DNA of 54,845 bases from Burkholderia sp. Bp8963 (GTDB lineage Bacteria > Pseudomonadota > Gammaproteobacteria > Burkholderiales > Burkholderiaceae). Under the pieces are notes generated by a model, which saw nothing but the letters and a program-made list of their open reading frames with translations, was not told the DNA's origin and did not search any database. Shown in pieces: positions 16,148-25,044 of the stretch. Made by a program: the position numbers and the translations under genes. The stretch's first letter is position 1, and each line of letters starts with the position of its first letter. Where the stretch lies: the NCBI RefSeq assembly GCF_003854275.1, contig NZ_QTQP01000046.1, forward strand, positions 1 through 54,845, in the 5' to 3' direction.

Positions 16148-18145
16148 TCAGTTGAACAGGCCGAGTACGGTCTGGAACAGCGTCGCCGCCGTCTGGATCA
16201 CCTTCGCGTTCGCCTGGTAGAGCTGCTGGTACTGCATCAGGTTCGCCGCTTCCTCATTCTGGTTCACGCCCGACACCGACTGCTGCGCGGACGTGATCTG
16301 GCCGACGAGCGCGGTCTGCGCGGCGCTCGACGACTTCAGCTGGCTGGCCGTGTTGCCGATCCCGTTCACGTAGCTCGCATACGCGCCCGTCAGCGTCGTC
16401 GTGCCGTTGCCGAGCGTCTTCGCGGTGACGAGCTTCGACAGCGCGAGCGCGTTGCTGCCGTCGTTCGTGCCGCCTGCGTACGGCCCGATCGTGAACTGGT
16501 CGCCGTCCGCCGGCGCGCCCGCCAGCGACACGGTGATGCCGTTCATCGTGCCCGCCGCCGGCGGCTGCACCGTGCTCGCGATCGACAGCGTCGCACCCGT
16601 CGACGCACTGTACGGCACCGGCGTCGTCGCGCTCGTGATCGCCACCGAGGTCGGCGGCGTGCCCGCGATCGTCACCGTCGTGCCGGGCTGGAAGCCCGAC
16701 AGCGTCTGCGTCGTCGCGTTGTAGGTCAGCGTGGTCTTGCCGGCCGGCAGCTGGTAGCCGGCGCTCACGGTGCCCTGCGTGATCGTCGCGGTGCCCGCGT
16801 TCGTCGGCACGACCGACGACACGACCGGTGACGCCGCCGCGATCGCCGAGCCGTTCGACGTCGCGAGCGCGAAGCCGCCGAGCGCGCCGCGCGTCGGCTC
16901 CACCGTGAACTTGTCGCCGGCCAGCATCGAGCCGGACGAGAACGAGAAGTTCAGCCCGCCGATCGAGCCCGGCATCGACCCCGACGTGCCGACCACCGCG
17001 CCGCTCGCGCGGTCGGTCAGCGTGTAATTGCTGCCGTCATAGGACAGCGTGTAGTCGCTCGTCGTCGGCTGCGCGGCATTCGCGAACGACACGGACAGCG
17101 TCGCGTTGCCCGTGTTGCCCTGGTTCGCGTAGACGGCCGGCGCGCCGACCGAGAACAGGTTGCTGCCGACGTTGCCCGATAGGTCGATACCGAGCGCGTT
17201 CTGCGCATTGACCTGCGCGGCGAAGCTGGTCGCGATCGCGCCGAGCTGCGCCTGCCCCGGATCGAGCGTCTGGCTGCGGAACGACAGCAGGCCGCCGAGC
17301 GTGCCGCCCGACAGCGACGCATCCGGCAGGTTCTGGTTCGGGCCCTGCGGGGTCGCGCCCGCGATCCCCTGCGACACGACGGTGAGCTCGCTCGGATCCG
17401 ACTGCGACGTGACGGCCGCGAGCTGGTAGCTCTTGTCCGCGACGACAAGCGGCTGGCCGCCCGCGAGGAACACGCTGTAGCCCTGGGCGTTGCTCACGAC
17501 CTGCACGCCGACGAGGCTCGACAGGTTCGACACCGCGAGGTCGCGCTGGTCCATCAGCTGGTTCGGCGGCTGGCCCTGGCCGCTCGCGGCCGCGATCTGC
17601 TGGTTCAGCTGCGCGATCTGCGTGGTGTAGCCGTTGATCTGCGAGACCGTGCTCGTGAGCTGCGTGTTCACGCTCTGGCGCAGCGCGTCGTACTGCCGGC
17701 CGGCCGCGGTGATCTGGTCGGCGAGCGTCTGCGCGTTGCTGATCGCGGTCTGCCGCGCGGACGGGTCGGCCGCGTTGTTCGCGACGTTCTGCAGGCCCGT
17801 GAAGTAGTTCGTGATCGCGGTCGAGATCCCGGCCGTCGGGCTGCCGACGTAGTTGTTCAGCTGCGAGACCATCGAATACCACGTCGACAGCGCGCCGCCC
17901 TGCGTCTGCGCGCTGTTGAGCTGGTTGCTCAGGTACTGGCTGTACTGACGCTGCACGGTGACCGTGTTGACGCCCTGCGGCATGTAGCCGCTGCCCGTGT
18001 ACTGGCCGCTCGCCTCCGCATAGACGGGCCGCTCGACCGAATAGCCGGGCGTCGCCGAGTTGCTGATGTTCTGGCTGGTCGTCGTGAGGCCCCAGAGCGC
18101 GGCGTTCAAGCCGCTGACCCCGAGGTTCATCAGAGTGTTGGACAT
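16148..18145 (-). CDS. flgK: Flagellar hook-associated protein 1
   Basis: First hook-filament junction protein, 665 residues, within the usual range of the longer beta-proteobacterial forms. The N-terminal motif LGVSGLNAALWGLTTTSQNI, followed by SNSATPGYS, is at residues 8-36. The C-terminal helix includes GVNQNEEAANLMQYQQLYQAN near residue 625. The middle region holds several Gly/Thr-rich beta domains. AGGA lies 6 nt before the ATG. Upstream is a sigma-28 promoter (18201-18227) and, before that, the hairpin that follows ycgR, so flgK-flgL form a late transcription unit. FlgN, encoded at 28727-29167, should be its export chaperone. Confidence 0.97.
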   Translation of the reverse strand: MSNTLMNLGVSGLNAALWGLTTTSQNISNSATPGYSVERPVYAEASGQYTGSGYMPQGVNTVTVQRQYSQYLSNQLNSAQTQGGALSTWYSMVSQLNNYVGSPTAGISTAITNYFTGLQNVANNAADPSARQTAISNAQTLADQITAAGRQYDALRQSVNTQLTSTVSQINGYTTQIAQLNQQIAAASGQGQPPNQLMDQRDLAVSNLSSLVGVQVVSNAQGYSVFLAGGQPLVVADKSYQLAAVTSQSDPSELTVVSQGIAGATPQGPNQNLPDASLSGGTLGGLLSFRSQTLDPGQAQLGAIATSFAAQVNAQNALGIDLSGNVGSNLFSVGAPAVYANQGNTGNATLSVSFANAAQPTTSDYTLSYDGSNYTLTDRASGAVVGTSGSMPGSIGGLNFSFSSGSMLAGDKFTVEPTRGALGGFALATSNGSAIAAASPVVSSVVPTNAGTATITQGTVSAGYQLPAGKTTLTYNATTQTLSGFQPGTTVTIAGTPPTSVAITSATTPVPYSASTGATLSIASTVQPPAAGTMNGITVSLAGAPADGDQFTIGPYAGGTNDGSNALALSKLVTAKTLGNGTTTLTGAYASYVNGIGNTASQLKSSSAAQTALVGQITSAQQSVSGVNQNEEAANLMQYQQLYQANAKVIQTAATLFQTVLGLFN

Positions 18146-18200
18146 GCGCGATCCTGAAGGGCCGGCCGCGCTGCGGCCGCCGGGTTGCGTGACTCCCGGT

Positions 18201-18227
18201 ATAACGGCCGCGGATCGAAAAAATTGA
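18201..18227 (-). promoter_or_regulatory. Sigma-28 (FliA) promoter of flgK-flgL
   Basis: Minus strand TCAATTTT-N11-GCCGTTAT. The -35 part matches the enteric consensus TAAAGTTT at 6 of 8 positions. The -10 part is identical to the one before flgM. Predicted leader is about 45-50 nt. Confidence 0.7.
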
Positions 18228-18236
18228 GGGGAAAAT

Positions 18237-18262
18237 GCGCGCGGGCGGTGCTGCCCGCGCGC
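18237..18262 (-). terminator. Hairpin after ycgR
   Basis: Perfect 10-bp arms GCGCGCGGGC (18237-18246) and complement (18253-18262) with a 6-nt loop, 3 bp after the ycgR stop. On the minus strand it is followed by ATTTT, a weak U-tract, so termination may be partial. Confidence 0.6.
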
Positions 18263-18265
18263 CGG

Positions 18266-19021
18266 TCACGCGCGCGCGAGCTGGCGGCGCTTCATCTCGA
18301 GCTGCGTGATCAGGCGCTGCAGCGTGTTCTCCGCGCTGCCCGGCAGCGACATGAAGCGGAAGCCGAGCTGGTAGCGGCGCGAGCCGTTCGGCAGTTCGGT
18401 CGAGCGCAGCGACACGAGCGTCAGGTCGAGCAGCAGCTTGCCGTGGCCGTTCAACTGAAGCTCGACCTCGGGCAGCAGCGTGCCGACCTCGAGCGCCTCG
18501 ACGCGCTCGTCGGCCGTGCGCAACCCGACGCCGCCGAGCGACAGGTTGTGCACCTCGAACAGGAAGCTCTCGCCGTCCGGCAGCGTGCCGCGGCACAGGT
18601 ACGGATCGACGACCGGCGCGTCGACGCGGAAGTATTCGCGGCGCTGGATGCAATACAGCAGGTCGGGGAAATCGGCCTCGAACGCGGGCAGCCCTTCGTA
18701 GCGCGTCTCGCGCGGCGTGCCGGTCACGAACTCGACGCGCACGCCGTCCGGCGCGGCCGCGAACGTACAATGCGACGCGGCCAGGATCGCGCTGTTCTGC
18801 TCGGCGAGCGCGCCCCAGTCGAACACGAACGTGCGCGCGCCGACGTCGACCTCGAGCAGCCGGGTGACGAGCTGGCCGCCCGGGTACTGGACGGTGAGGA
18901 AATCGCCCCGGTTCACGAGGTTGCGCAGCTGCACGCCGATTTCCAGCGGATTGCGGCGGGCATAGTCCGGCCCGGAATGTCCTGCATCGGAACTCGGGTC
19001 CGTCGACTGTTCGATATTCAT
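18266..19021 (-). CDS. ycgR: Flagellar brake protein with PilZ domain (c-di-GMP effector)
   Basis: Cytosolic c-di-GMP receptor that slows or biases the flagellar motor, 251 residues. The N-terminal YcgR domain occupies about residues 25-120. The C-terminal PilZ domain starts at the binding motif RREYFRV (RxxxR, about residue 128) and continues to NLSLGGVGL (NxSxxG, about residue 168), so all c-di-GMP contacts are present. The start at 19021 (MNIEQ) is preferred over a longer frame from 19090 because the family begins near here and the sigma-28 promoter lies upstream at 19113-19139. It sits between flgJ and flgK and is closed by a hairpin immediately after the stop, so it is probably its own late unit with read-through into flgK. 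Confidence 0.93.
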   Translation of the reverse strand: MNIEQSTDPSSDAGHSGPDYARRNPLEIGVQLRNLVNRGDFLTVQYPGGQLVTRLLEVDVGARTFVFDWGALAEQNSAILAASHCTFAAAPDGVRVEFVTGTPRETRYEGLPAFEADFPDLLYCIQRREYFRVDAPVVDPYLCRGTLPDGESFLFEVHNLSLGGVGLRTADERVEALEVGTLLPEVELQLNGHGKLLLDLTLVSLRSTELPNGSRRYQLGFRFMSLPGSAENTLQRLITQLEMKRRQLARA

Positions 19022-19112
19022 GGCTTGCCGGTCTTTCTTGTCATGGGCGCACGGGAACCGGTGCGCATTAAAACCGGGCCATAACATCAACCCGGTCGCA
19101 GGTCTCTCACAC

Positions 19113-19139
19113 TTAGCGGCAGTGCTGTCCGAAAGTTTA
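19113..19139 (-). promoter_or_regulatory. Sigma-28 (FliA) promoter of ycgR
   Basis: Minus strand TAAACTTT-N11-GCCGCTAA. Each half differs from the consensus TAAAGTTT-N11-GCCGATAA at one base only. It starts about 80 nt of leader before the ycgR ATG. Confidence 0.8.
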
Positions 19140-19228
19140 GATCGATTTCCCGAATTTTTTCGCGCAAACGTTCAAACCGCGCGCGGCAAAACCTGGCGCG
19201 GTCGGACAAGATATAGCCGACTGGATGT

Positions 19229-19274
19229 TCTGACGGACGGTCTGACGGACGTACTGAAAGGCGGTCTGACCGGC
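19229..19274. repeat. Short imperfect tandem repeats after flgJ
   Basis: TCTGACGGACGG (19229-19240) is repeated at once as TCTGACGGACG (19241-19251), with a third related copy GGTCTGACCGGC at 19263-19274. They lie directly after the flgJ stop. No T-run follows on the minus strand, so a terminator role is not clear. Confidence 0.45.
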
Positions 19275-19277
19275 AGA

Positions 19278-20261
19278 TCAGCCGATCTGCTGCATGATCG
19301 AGATCAGTTTCTTCGCGTAGTTCGGGTCGGTCGCGTAGCCGGCCTTCTGCATCCCGTGCGCGAAGCCTTCGACGCTGCGGCTCGCGCTCAGCACGCCCGC
19401 ATAGCGCGGATTGTTCTTCAGCAGGTTCGCGTAGTCGGTCATCGCATGCTCGTACGAGTCGTATGCGCGGAACTTCGCGACGACGCGGCGCGGCGTGCCG
19501 TTCACGTATTCGGTGGTCAGCGCCGCCACCGTGCGGCCGCTCCAGCCCTTGCCGGCCTTGATGCCGAACACGTTGTAGCTCGTCGAGCCGTCGGCCGCGC
19601 GGATCTCGCGCTTGCCCCAGCCCGATTCGAGCGCCGCCTGGCCGACGATGAAGCGCGCCGGGATGCCGGTCGTCGCGCTCGCCGCCTGCGCGGGGGCCGC
19701 GAGGCGGTCGACGAACGCGTCGGCGTCGGCCACGCCGCTCGCCCCCTTCACCGGCGGCGTCAGCGCGCTGCCCGCCGAGTAGCCGCGCCCGTTCGCGAGC
19801 GCTCCGTTGTTCGCGGCCGCGTTCGCGTAGGCCTTCGCCATCGCGTTCATCGCGACCATCCCGCCTTCGCTGCCGGCCGCGCCGAAACCGCCTGCGCCGG
19901 CGTCTGCGCCGGCTTCGGTCGCCGCATCGGCGCCTGCGCCGAGGTGCGCGTTGCGCATCAGCTGCTTCATCAGCGCGTCGGCGACGCCGATCCCCTTCGA
20001 CGACATCTGCTGCGCGAGCTGCTGGTCGAGCATCGACGTGTACATCTTCGACGTATGCGAGTCGAACAGCCCGCCGTCGGGGGTCGCGTCGCGCATGCTC
20101 TTCAGCATCATCTGCGTGAACATCGCGTCGAACTGCCCCGCGACGAGCTTCGCGCCCGCCTGCGGCGACTGCTTCGCCTGCGCGCGCAGCGCGTCGAACC
20201 CCTGCACGTCGAGCGCGAAGCGCTGCGTGAGATCATTCGCGTCCGGAAGGTTCGCTGCCAT
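19278..20261 (-). CDS. flgJ: Flagellar rod assembly protein / peptidoglycan glucosaminidase
   Basis: Periplasmic two-domain protein of 327 residues. The N-terminal rod-capping domain (about residues 15-115) includes KLVAGQFDAMFTQMMLKSMRD. The C-terminal glucosaminidase domain (about 165-325) includes FIVGQAALESGWGKREIR, where the E of ALESGW is the catalytic acid, and YNVFGIKAG. It opens the peptidoglycan for rod growth. A Gly/Ala-rich linker joins the two domains. The ATG directly abuts the flgI stop (TAA-ATG), with GGAG 9 nt upstream inside flgI, so it is coupled to flgI. It is the last gene of the flgB-J run before a 256-bp gap. Confidence 0.97.
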   Translation of the reverse strand: MAANLPDANDLTQRFALDVQGFDALRAQAKQSPQAGAKLVAGQFDAMFTQMMLKSMRDATPDGGLFDSHTSKMYTSMLDQQLAQQMSSKGIGVADALMKQLMRNAHLGAGADAATEAGADAGAGGFGAAGSEGGMVAMNAMAKAYANAAANNGALANGRGYSAGSALTPPVKGASGVADADAFVDRLAAPAQAASATTGIPARFIVGQAALESGWGKREIRAADGSTSYNVFGIKAGKGWSGRTVAALTTEYVNGTPRRVVAKFRAYDSYEHAMTDYANLLKNNPRYAGVLSASRSVEGFAHGMQKAGYATDPNYAKKLISIMQQIG

Positions 20262-21458
20262 TTAGATGATCTCCAGATCGGCGCGCAGCGCACCGGCCGC
20301 CTTCATCGCCTGCAGGATCGACATCAGGTCCGCGGGCGTCGCGCCGAGCGTGTTGAGCGCCTTCACGACGTCGGCGAGGTTCGCGCCGGCCGTCACCATC
20401 TTCAGCGCGCCGTTATCCTGCTTCAGCTGGATCTGCGACTGCTGCGCGACGACCGTCTGCCCGTTCGAGAACGGCCCCGGCTGCGACACGACCGGCTGCG
20501 TGTTGACGACGACCGACAGGTTGCCGTGCGCCACCGCGCAGCTTTGCAGCGTGACCATCTGGTTCATCACGATCGAGCCCGTGCGCGCGTTCAGGATCAC
20601 CTTCGCGGCGGCCTTGTCGGGGCTCACGTCGAGGTTCTGCAGGCGCGCCATGAACGCGACCTGCTGTGCCGAATCGGCCGGTGCGGTGAGCTGGATCGTG
20701 CGGCCGTCGAGCGCGGTCGCGGTGCCGGGCCCGAAGCTCGCGTTCACCGCGGACACGATCCGCTGCGCGGTGCCGTAGTCCATGTCGTTCAGCTGCAGCT
20801 GCAGCATCCCGTTCATCTGCGCGACCGCGTTCGGCACCGCGCGCTCGACGATCGCGCCGCCCGTGATGCGGCCCGCCGCGAGCTGGTTCACCTGCACGCG
20901 GCTGCCGTTCGCGCTCGCGCCCGCGCCGCCGACCGCCATGTTGCCCTGCGCGAGCGCATACACCTGCCCGTCCGCGCCCTTCAGCGGCGTGAGCAGCAGC
21001 GTGCCGCCGCGCAGGCTCTTCGCGTTGCCGAGCGACGACACGGTCACGTCGAGTGCCTCGCCGGGCCGCGCGAACGGCGGCAGCGTCGCGGTGACCATCA
21101 CGGCCGCGACGTTCTTCAGCTGCATGTTCGACAGTGACGAGCTGCCGCCGTTGGCCGAGCCGTTGTTGATCGAGATGCCGAGGTTCGCGAGCATGTTCGC
21201 GAGCGTCTGCGTCGTGAACGGCGTCTGCATCGTCTGGTCGCCGGTGCCGTCGAGGCCGACGACGAGGCCATAGCCGATCAGCGGGTTGTCGCGCACGCCC
21301 TGGATCTGCGCGAGGTCCTTCAGGCGCTCCGCATGCGCGGCACCGGGCCCGAGCGCAAGCGCGCAGGCAGCCGCGAGTGCGCCGGCGGCCGAGCGGGGAA
21401 TCGAGCGGGAAATCGATCGGGCGAGGAAGCGCATCACGCGCGCGAGCAGGGTACGCAT
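20262..21458 (-). CDS. flgI: Flagellar P-ring protein
   Basis: Periplasmic P-ring subunit, 398 residues including signal peptide. The leader is unusually long and arginine-rich before its hydrophobic core (about residues 24-40, cleavage after AHA). The mature protein starts ERLKDLAQIQGVRDNPLIGYG, the family hallmark, and continues GLDGTGDQTMQTPFTTQTL. The C-terminus has LADVVKALNTLGATPADLM and ends DLEII. ATG at 21458 is taken as the start; GTG codons a few triplets earlier are possible. A far longer in-frame reading overlaps flgH and is not real. It lies 5 bp after flgH. Confidence 0.96.
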   Translation of the reverse strand: MRTLLARVMRFLARSISRSIPRSAAGALAAACALALGPGAAHAERLKDLAQIQGVRDNPLIGYGLVVGLDGTGDQTMQTPFTTQTLANMLANLGISINNGSANGGSSSLSNMQLKNVAAVMVTATLPPFARPGEALDVTVSSLGNAKSLRGGTLLLTPLKGADGQVYALAQGNMAVGGAGASANGSRVQVNQLAAGRITGGAIVERAVPNAVAQMNGMLQLQLNDMDYGTAQRIVSAVNASFGPGTATALDGRTIQLTAPADSAQQVAFMARLQNLDVSPDKAAAKVILNARTGSIVMNQMVTLQSCAVAHGNLSVVVNTQPVVSQPGPFSNGQTVVAQQSQIQLKQDNGALKMVTAGANLADVVKALNTLGATPADLMSILQAMKAAGALRADLEII

Positions 21459-21463
21459 CGTCT

Positions 21464-22153
21464 TCACCACGGCGCGATGTTGAGGAAGAAGCGCTGCAGC
21501 CAGCCCATCGTCTCGGCTTCGTTGATGTAGCCCTTCGCCGAGTATTCGATCTTCGCGTCGGCGACCTGGGTCGAGTAGACCGAGTTCGCGCCGGAAATCG
21601 TGTTCGGGTTCACGACGCCCGAGAAACGGACGAACTCGTTGCCCTGGTTGATCAGCATCTGCTTCTGTCCGCTGACGACGAGGTTGCCGTTCGGCTGCAC
21701 GCCGGTCACGGTCACCGTGATCGTGCCGTTGAACGTGTTCGCCGCGCTCGCGCCGCCCGTCGCGGTGAACTTGTTCGCGCCTTCGGCCGACAGGTTCGTC
21801 TTCGCGAACAGCCCGCCGAGAAAGCCCGCGGTCGGCACGTCGAAGCTCGTGTTGCCCGCGCGGTTTGTGTTCGCGCCGGACGACTTCGTCGCGTTGATGT
21901 TTTCCGCGATCACGATCGTCAGGATGTCGCCGACGTTGCGCGGCCGCTGGTCCTCGAACAGCGGCCGGCCCGCATAACCCGGGTTGTAGATCGAGCCCGG
22001 CGCCTGCATCGACTGCGGCATCGGCGGCTGGGCCGTCATCGGCTGCTGGATGATCGGCTCGCGCGGAATCTGCGCGCAGCCGGCGAGCGCCGCCACCGCG
22101 AGCGCGCACGCGGCGCGGACGGTGGCGAACGAGGGGAGGCGAACCTGCTTCAT
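21464..22153 (-). CDS. flgH: Flagellar L-ring lipoprotein
   Basis: Outer-membrane L-ring subunit, 229 residues. The signal peptide ends in the lipobox LAGC with the lipidated Cys at residue 25. The conserved core includes GSIYNPGYAGRPLFEDQRPR (about residue 51) with NVGDILTIVIAENINA directly after, and FSGVVNPNTISGANSVYSTQVADAKIEY (starts near residue 173) towards the end. It sits between flgG and flgI in the standard order. The ribosome site is weak, so coupling to upstream translation may matter. Confidence 0.97.
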   Translation of the reverse strand: MKQVRLPSFATVRAACALAVAALAGCAQIPREPIIQQPMTAQPPMPQSMQAPGSIYNPGYAGRPLFEDQRPRNVGDILTIVIAENINATKSSGANTNRAGNTSFDVPTAGFLGGLFAKTNLSAEGANKFTATGGASAANTFNGTITVTVTGVQPNGNLVVSGQKQMLINQGNEFVRFSGVVNPNTISGANSVYSTQVADAKIEYSAKGYINEAETMGWLQRFFLNIAPW

Positions 22154-22174
22154 GGCGACGGCGGGCGTTTCCGG

Positions 22175-22963
22175 TTAGCTCTTCATCTGCGTGACGGTCT
22201 GCAGCATCTGGTCGGACGTCGTCACGGCCTTGCTGTTGATCTCGTACGCGCGCTGCGTCTGGATCATGTTGACGAGCTCCTGCACGACGTTCACGTTCGA
22301 CGCCTCGACATAACCCTGGTTGAGCGTGCCCGCGCCGTTCAGGCCCGGCTGCGACACGTTCGGTGCGCCCGACGACGTAGTTTCCGAGAACAGGTTCTCG
22401 CCCCGCGCCTCGAGACCGGCCGGGTTGATGAAGGTCGCGACCTGGATCGCGCCGATCTGCACCGCATTGGTCGAGCCCGGCTGCGTGATCGTGACGACGC
22501 CGTCCTTGGCGATCGTCAGTGACGTCGCGTTCTGCGGGATCGTGATCGCGGGGATCACCTGGTAGCCGCTCGACGTGACGAGCTGGCCCTGCGCGTTGGA
22601 CTGGAACGAGCCGTCGCGCGTGTACGCGTTCGTGCCGTCCGGCATCAGCACCTGGAAGAAACCCGCGCCGTTGATCGCGACGTCCTTCGAGTTGCCGGTC
22701 TGCGTGAGGCTGCCCTGCGTATACAGGCGCTCGGTCGCGACCTGCTGCACGCCGGTGCCGAGCTGCAGGCCCGACGGCAGCTCGGTCTGCTGCGTCGAGT
22801 TCGCGCCGGGCTGGCGGATCGTCTGGTACAGCAGATCCTCGAACACCGCGCGCGAGCCCTTGAAGCCATTGGTGCTGACGTTCGCGAGGTTGTTCGAGAT
22901 CACGTCCATCTGCGACTGCTGCGCGTTCATGCCGGTGGCGGCGATGTAGAGCGAACGGTTCAC
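22175..22963 (-). CDS. flgG: Flagellar distal rod protein
   Basis: Distal rod subunit, 262 residues, the family length. The N-terminus has SLYIAATGMNAQQSQMDVIS followed by NNLANVSTNGFK, the rod/hook signature. The C-terminus has the matching helix VQELVNMIQTQRAYEINSKAV. The start codon is GTG (the codon before AACCGT), with AGGAG about 10 nt upstream. It is followed by flgH 21 bp on and preceded by flgF. Confidence 0.97.
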   Translation of the reverse strand: MNRSLYIAATGMNAQQSQMDVISNNLANVSTNGFKGSRAVFEDLLYQTIRQPGANSTQQTELPSGLQLGTGVQQVATERLYTQGSLTQTGNSKDVAINGAGFFQVLMPDGTNAYTRDGSFQSNAQGQLVTSSGYQVIPAITIPQNATSLTIAKDGVVTITQPGSTNAVQIGAIQVATFINPAGLEARGENLFSETTSSGAPNVSQPGLNGAGTLNQGYVEASNVNVVQELVNMIQTQRAYEINSKAVTTSDQMLQTVTQMKS

Positions 22964-22999
22964 TTGTTAGGTTCTCCTGCGTAGGCTGGCGCTGGTCGC

Positions 23000-23758
23000 T
23001 CAGCTGAAGTTGAGCAGCTGGTTCGCCGACTGCTCGTTCTGGTCGGCCGTCTGGATCAGCTTCGTCTGAAGCTGGAATGCACGCGCGTTGTCGATCATCG
23101 CGACCATCGCGTTCACGGGGTTCACGTTGCTGCCTTCGATCGAATCCGGCGCGACGACGACGTTCGGGTCGGCATCTGCCGGGTTGCCGTCCGCGGTGCG
23201 GAACAGGCCATCGTTGCCGCGCGTGATCGTCGCCGGATCGGGATTGACGAGCTTCATCTGGTCGACGATCGCGACCGCGGTCGGCGGGTCGCCCGGCATC
23301 AGCGCGGACACCGTGCCGTCCTTGCCGATCGTGACCTGCGCGTTCGGCGGCACCGAGATCGGGCCGCCGTTGCCGACCACCGGCAGGTTGGTCGCGGTGA
23401 CGAGCTGGCCGTTCTGGTCGACGTGCAGGTTGCCCGCGCGCGTGTACGCCTCGCTGCCGTCGGCCAGCTGCACGGACAGCCAGCCGGCCCCCTGCACCGC
23501 GACGTCGAGCGGATTGCCGGTGCGCGTGATCGGCCCCGGCGCGAAGTCCGCGCCCGGCGTCGACGCGAGCACGTAGGTGCGCGTCGTCGTCGGATCGATC
23601 GCGCTGCCGTCGCCGAAATTCATCGGCACCGCGCGATAGGTCGCGAGCTGCGCGCGAAACCCGGTCGTCGACGCGTTCGCGAGGTTGTTCGCGACGATCG
23701 CCTGCTGGTCGAGCGACTGCGACGCGCCCGTCATCGCCGTGTAGATCAGTCGGTCCAT
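23000..23758 (-). CDS. flgF: Flagellar proximal rod protein
   Basis: Proximal rod subunit, 252 residues. MDRLIYTAMTGASQSLDQQA, then IVANNLANASTTGFRAQL, gives the rod signature. EGSNVNPVNAMVAMIDNARAF and QLQTKLIQTAD form the C-terminal helix near residue 210. It lies 36 bp before flgG and 19 bp after flgE. The Shine-Dalgarno is weak (GGGCAGCC). Confidence 0.97.
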   Translation of the reverse strand: MDRLIYTAMTGASQSLDQQAIVANNLANASTTGFRAQLATYRAVPMNFGDGSAIDPTTTRTYVLASTPGADFAPGPITRTGNPLDVAVQGAGWLSVQLADGSEAYTRAGNLHVDQNGQLVTATNLPVVGNGGPISVPPNAQVTIGKDGTVSALMPGDPPTAVAIVDQMKLVNPDPATITRGNDGLFRTADGNPADADPNVVVAPDSIEGSNVNPVNAMVAMIDNARAFQLQTKLIQTADQNEQSANQLLNFS

Positions 23759-23777
23759 GGCTGCCCGTTATCCGCGC

Positions 23778-25019
23778 TTACAGGTTGATCAGCGTCTGGT
23801 CGACGGTCTGCTGCGTCTTGATCGTCTGCGCGTTCGCCTGGTAGTTGCGCTGCGCGGTGATCAGGTTCACGAGCTGGCTCGTCAGGTCGACGTTCGAGTT
23901 CTCGAGCGCGCTGCCCTGCAGCGTGCCGTGGTTGGTGCTGCCCGGCGTGGAGAGCTGCGGCACGCCCGACTGCGCCGACTCGATGTACTGGTTGCCGCCG
24001 ATGGACACGAGGCCGTTCGGGTTGTTGAAGTTCGCGAGCACGATCTGGCCGAGGGTCGCCGTCTGGCCGTTCGAGTAGTTGCCCGTGACCTTGCCGTCGC
24101 TGCCGATCGAGAAGGTCGTCAGCGTGCCGCTCGCGTAGCCGTCCTGCGCGAGGTTGTTCACGCCGTCCTTGCCGCCGTACTGCGTGGTGCCGGTCAGGTC
24201 GAGCGTCAGGTTCTGCGGCGTCGTCGAGCCGTCGGTGGTCGGGATCGTGAACTGGAACTTGCCGAGCGCCGCGGTCGGTGTCGCCACCCCCGGCAGCGTC
24301 GTGCTGGCGATGCCGCCCGTCGCGTTGAACGTCACCGTGCCGAGGTCGGACGGCGCCGAGTTCGCGACGCCCGCATACGCTTCCCACGTGCCGGTCGCGG
24401 TCTTCACGAAGTACATGTTGACCTGCTGCGAGCCGCCGAGCGAATCGTAGGTCTGGACCGACGTCGAGTAGTTGTAGCTCGTCGAGTCGGTGTAGTTGAA
24501 CGGCGTCGTGACCGGCACCGTGTCCTGCGAGTTCAGGTTGAACTGCCCGGCGATCGAGGTCGTCGGCGTCGGCGAGATGTTGGTCGTCGGCGCCTGCAGC
24601 GGCACGGTCTGCGCGCTGTTGATCACGCCCTTCGCGTTCGCCGCGTAGCCCATCAGGTTCATGCCCTGCGCATTGACGAGATAGCCGTTCTTGTCGCGCT
24701 GGAACGTGCCGTCGCGCGAGTACGTGATCGCGCCGTTGTTCGACATCTGGTAGAAGCCGTTGCCGTTGATCGCGACGTCGAGCGACGAGTTCGTCGTGTT
24801 GATCGTGCCCTGGCTGAAGTTCTGCTGCACCGAGTTCAGCGACGTGCCGATGCCGACCTGGTTGTTCACCGACGTCGCGATCGAGTTCGCGTACATGTCC
24901 GCGAACTGCGCGGTGCTCGACTTGAAGCCGACCGTATTTGCGTTCGCGATGTTGTTGCCGATCACGTCGAGCGCCGTCGACGCGCCCGCCAGACCGCTCA
25001 AACCCTGTTGATAACCCAT
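23778..25019 (-). CDS. flgE: Flagellar hook protein
   Basis: Hook subunit, 413 residues. The N-terminus MGYQQGLSGLAGASTALDVI followed by GNNIANANTVGFK is diagnostic. The C-terminus has ENSNVDLTSQLVNLITAQRN and YQANAQTIKTQQ. The start at 25019 has GGAGA 7 nt upstream; a longer in-frame reading to 25091 has no support. The middle (about residues 130-300) is Thr/Asn/Ser-rich and forms the variable hook domains. It is 25 bp after flgD. Confidence 0.97.
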   Translation of the reverse strand: MGYQQGLSGLAGASTALDVIGNNIANANTVGFKSSTAQFADMYANSIATSVNNQVGIGTSLNSVQQNFSQGTINTTNSSLDVAINGNGFYQMSNNGAITYSRDGTFQRDKNGYLVNAQGMNLMGYAANAKGVINSAQTVPLQAPTTNISPTPTTSIAGQFNLNSQDTVPVTTPFNYTDSTSYNYSTSVQTYDSLGGSQQVNMYFVKTATGTWEAYAGVANSAPSDLGTVTFNATGGIASTTLPGVATPTAALGKFQFTIPTTDGSTTPQNLTLDLTGTTQYGGKDGVNNLAQDGYASGTLTTFSIGSDGKVTGNYSNGQTATLGQIVLANFNNPNGLVSIGGNQYIESAQSGVPQLSTPGSTNHGTLQGSALENSNVDLTSQLVNLITAQRNYQANAQTIKTQQTVDQTLINL

Positions 25020-25044
25020 CTCGGTCTCCGTGTGTGAAGCTGAA

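Noticed and set aside
20262..22109. A 615-codon frame that joins flgI to sequence overlapping flgH
   Set aside because: The first 217 codons are a shadow of flgH; the FlgI signal peptide and family start lie at 21458.
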